Shown: positions 61,906 to 64,000 of the stretch, one piece after another
Position numbering within the stretch: position 1 is the stretch's first letter
How the letters are laid out: each line of letters begins with the position of its first letter
Assembly (NCBI GenBank): GCA_022316685.1
Contig: JAKJHU010000038.1
Location: forward strand, 2,156,384 to 2,220,383
Source: Progne subis subis
Lineage: Eukaryota; Chordata; Aves; Passeriformes; Hirundinidae
Direction of reading: 5' to 3'
DNA: 64,000 nt
Notes under the pieces: generated by a model
Told to the model about the DNA's origin: nothing
Database searches by the model: none
What the model saw: only the letters and a program-made list of their open reading frames with translations
Program-made: the position numbers and the translations under genes

Positions 61906-64000
61906 CCTTTTTTCTGTGAAAATGAAAGATACAGTACATCCTGGGGAAAAATTGGAGAAAAGGGGGAGGGAGTACGCTCCTGCCAAGTTTGCTCTCCAGA
62001 CACATTTTCAGTAGCAACTGATTCACTTCTAGACAGTGTCATCTCCTTTCCCACTCTCCCTGTCCCTTTTCACTGAGGACTTTTTCTTCTGTAAATATCT
62101 AATTCAAAAGTGTTAACATAGAACTTCAACAATCTCTCTTCTAGAATTATCAAAGCCATATATCTATTCAAATAACGTGCAAGCACCTTAATTCTAACAA
62201 GGCTATGCTGCTTTAAACCAAGACCAAAATCTACTGAGGGAAAAGAATCAGTTAAAACCAAGTAGAATACAAGACATTGCTGCCTCATTACTGAAACAAA
62301 AATATTCTTCTTTTTATCTTTTATTTTACTATCTTTTAATTGCAGAAACAGTTATCTGATATTCCCTCTTCACTGGAATTTTCCATAGGCTATACACAGT
62401 TACAGAAGTCTGGACTCAATCCAACAGCATATGATGAATTTATATTGAATTGAAAGTTAAACAGACTGCAAGATTCTAATTACCTGGAAAGGTCAAGGGT
62501 AGTAATCCACTTTTTTGGCTTTGGGGGTTTTTTGTAATACAGGCTCCTGATCAAGTAAAAACCAAACTGGACTCCTGTTTTCCCTCTTTCTCAGAAGAGA
62601 ATGATGGCTACGTAATCTATAACACATAAATACACATTTGCCTCTTTTTTGCTTATGTTTTTACATGACAATTAATTTTGCTGCCACTAAGTAGCTGACT
62701 TAGCAGATTAACAGTGAAATATGGGCTCAGCTGCAAAACAAATTCGAACCCACCAATGAACAAAATATCAACTAGCTCTTTAAAGCACACTTTAAATCAA
62801 GATTTATTCACAAGTCTCCTGCTTATAATAGCTCATCAGGCAGGAAAATAATGAGCCAAAATAAATGGTAAAAGGTAGTCAGTTCCAGAATTATGCACAA
62901 TCTCTTTTTGATTGTCAAGATTAACTTTATGCATTTCCAAAAGAAAGATGCTTCAGTAAGACTTTAAACAGGCTGTCAAAAGAAGCTTTCTAAGAAACCT
63001 CCATCACATGAACAATCTGTGATTTAAAATGGTATGTATCTGATAAATGCCACCTTTAAAGTAATGAGTATGGACAGAAATAACGTGCTAACCGCACTAA
63101 ATTATCTTGAAGGTCAAATAATAAACTTCAGAAAATGTATTAAACCAAATATCAGTTATGTAATTTTTTAGTCCATACAAACAGAAAGAAAATGGATGAA
63201 AAAGTATTGCAAAGTGTTCTGCTTGGGAACATCTGGATTATCTCTGACTTTTTCCCTTGAACATTGCAATTCACAGGCCACTGGTTTCAGTCAGATTTGG
63301 CAGCTGCAAGGTTTTATTAGCCTTTTTCAGAACCTGACAAGGCATCATTTATTTCTGTCATTTATTCTTCAGTTTCCAGTTTCAGTTTCTGGCTTCACTG
63401 AGACAGAAACAAGTGTTTCATTTCAGAAATATTTTTGTATGGAGGTGAAAACACACAGCTTTGCATTCCAGTGGTCAAGCTTCCAACCAAAATTTTAGCA
63501 TAATTGACTTATAATTATGCTTTGTTATCTCATTTATTCACAGAAGTTTCAGAGAGTTAAAGAGGCACAAGCAAATTAAGAGCAATTGAAACAGGGGAAG
63601 TAATAGTAACAATTTATATTTATAACCAGTTCTCATTTTTAGTGCAATGTAGTATTTTGCTTTTCTATTAAAATCATTGCTCTGCGAATTTGCAAAGCAG
63701 TAGAATGTCAGTTGCCAAAGAAATGAAATAGGACAGCAATACTTCTGTGCCTGACTGAAATACATATGGTAGTGTCTAGACAATACACTTCTGTAGCTGG
63801 AATATTAAAATAATGCAGTTACATGGCATATTTGTAGAAATTTATGGGGAAGTAAAGTATCTTTTTATATCTGAACGTGAAAATCCCACAGATAAATTTC
63901 TAAGGACAATTCCTGAATTGTGCATGTTTCACACTCCCACTGTACGTCAGCCAGTTTAAGAGGCCCGAGTAGGACACCTGCCTGAAAGCAGTGAAGCAAA

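Larger units (their letters stand above)
55427..64000 (-). other. MYO3B: MYO3B upstream intron, 3' part (at least 8,574 bp)
   Basis: No exon for the preceding kinase segments (glycine loop, HRD, DFG, APE or the subdomain IX region) was found up to the window edge, so they lie further upstream. The stretch contains the TTCTA microsatellite and the internally deleted CR1 at about 60645-61905. Confidence 0.7.

Noticed and set aside
55427..64000. Search for earlier kinase exons (HRD, DFG, APE and the subdomain IX region)
   Set aside because: No minus-strand segment with these motifs and splice borders was seen. They are taken to lie beyond the window.
1..64000. Possible bacterial-type or novel defence system, CRISPR array, tRNA or rRNA genes
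   Set aside because: The window is intron-rich vertebrate DNA. No regularly spaced repeats with spacers, no operon-like gene runs and no cloverleaf or rRNA signatures were recognised by eye.

Overview
The window is vertebrate nuclear DNA, AT-rich, with one multi-exon gene on the minus strand spread over almost its whole length. Several CR1-type LINE remnants, including one that keeps pieces of both CR1 ORFs, a probable solo LTR, and the absence of Alu- or L1-like sequence point to a bird (possibly a passerine; that part is a guess).

The gene is MYO3B, a class III unconventional myosin, which is an actin motor with an N-terminal Ste20/GCK-like protein kinase domain. Eighteen exons can be placed by translation plus splice sites, running from 55426 down to 595. 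They join into one uninterrupted reading frame of 754 complete codons (2,265 nt). Both ends are open. The first two-thirds or so of the kinase domain lies beyond 64000; the end of the motor (converter), the IQ motifs and the tail lie beyond base 1. What is present: the last kinase subdomains (55361-55426, 44210-44365), the kinase-motor linker (33172-33268), and most of the myosin motor with P-loop, switch I, TEDS-site residue, switch II, relay, loop 2 and actin-binding/SH region (32303 down to 595). MYO3B rather than MYO3A is chosen from paralogue-specific residues around the actin-binding exon.

Layout, in plus-strand order: motor C-terminal exons at 595-800, 2612-2689 and 6818-6897; a 13.2 kb intron; a compact group of motor exons at 20099-33268; two introns of about 11 kb flanking exon 44210-44365; kinase exon 55361-55426; then 8.6 kb of upstream intron. 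Within introns: a probable solo LTR with a GC-rich 59-bp tandem repeat (22821-23613), CR1 3' ends (46332-46582 and two weaker ones), an internally deleted CR1 (about 60645-61905), a pentanucleotide microsatellite (56136-56246), and long A/T homopolymers.

The points most worth a second look are a tandemly duplicated splice donor at the kinase-motor junction (an in-frame +4 codon option), a GC-AG intron in the motor, and the CR1 that retains ORF1 esterase-like sequence. I saw no second protein-coding gene, RNA gene, CRISPR array or bacterial-type system.
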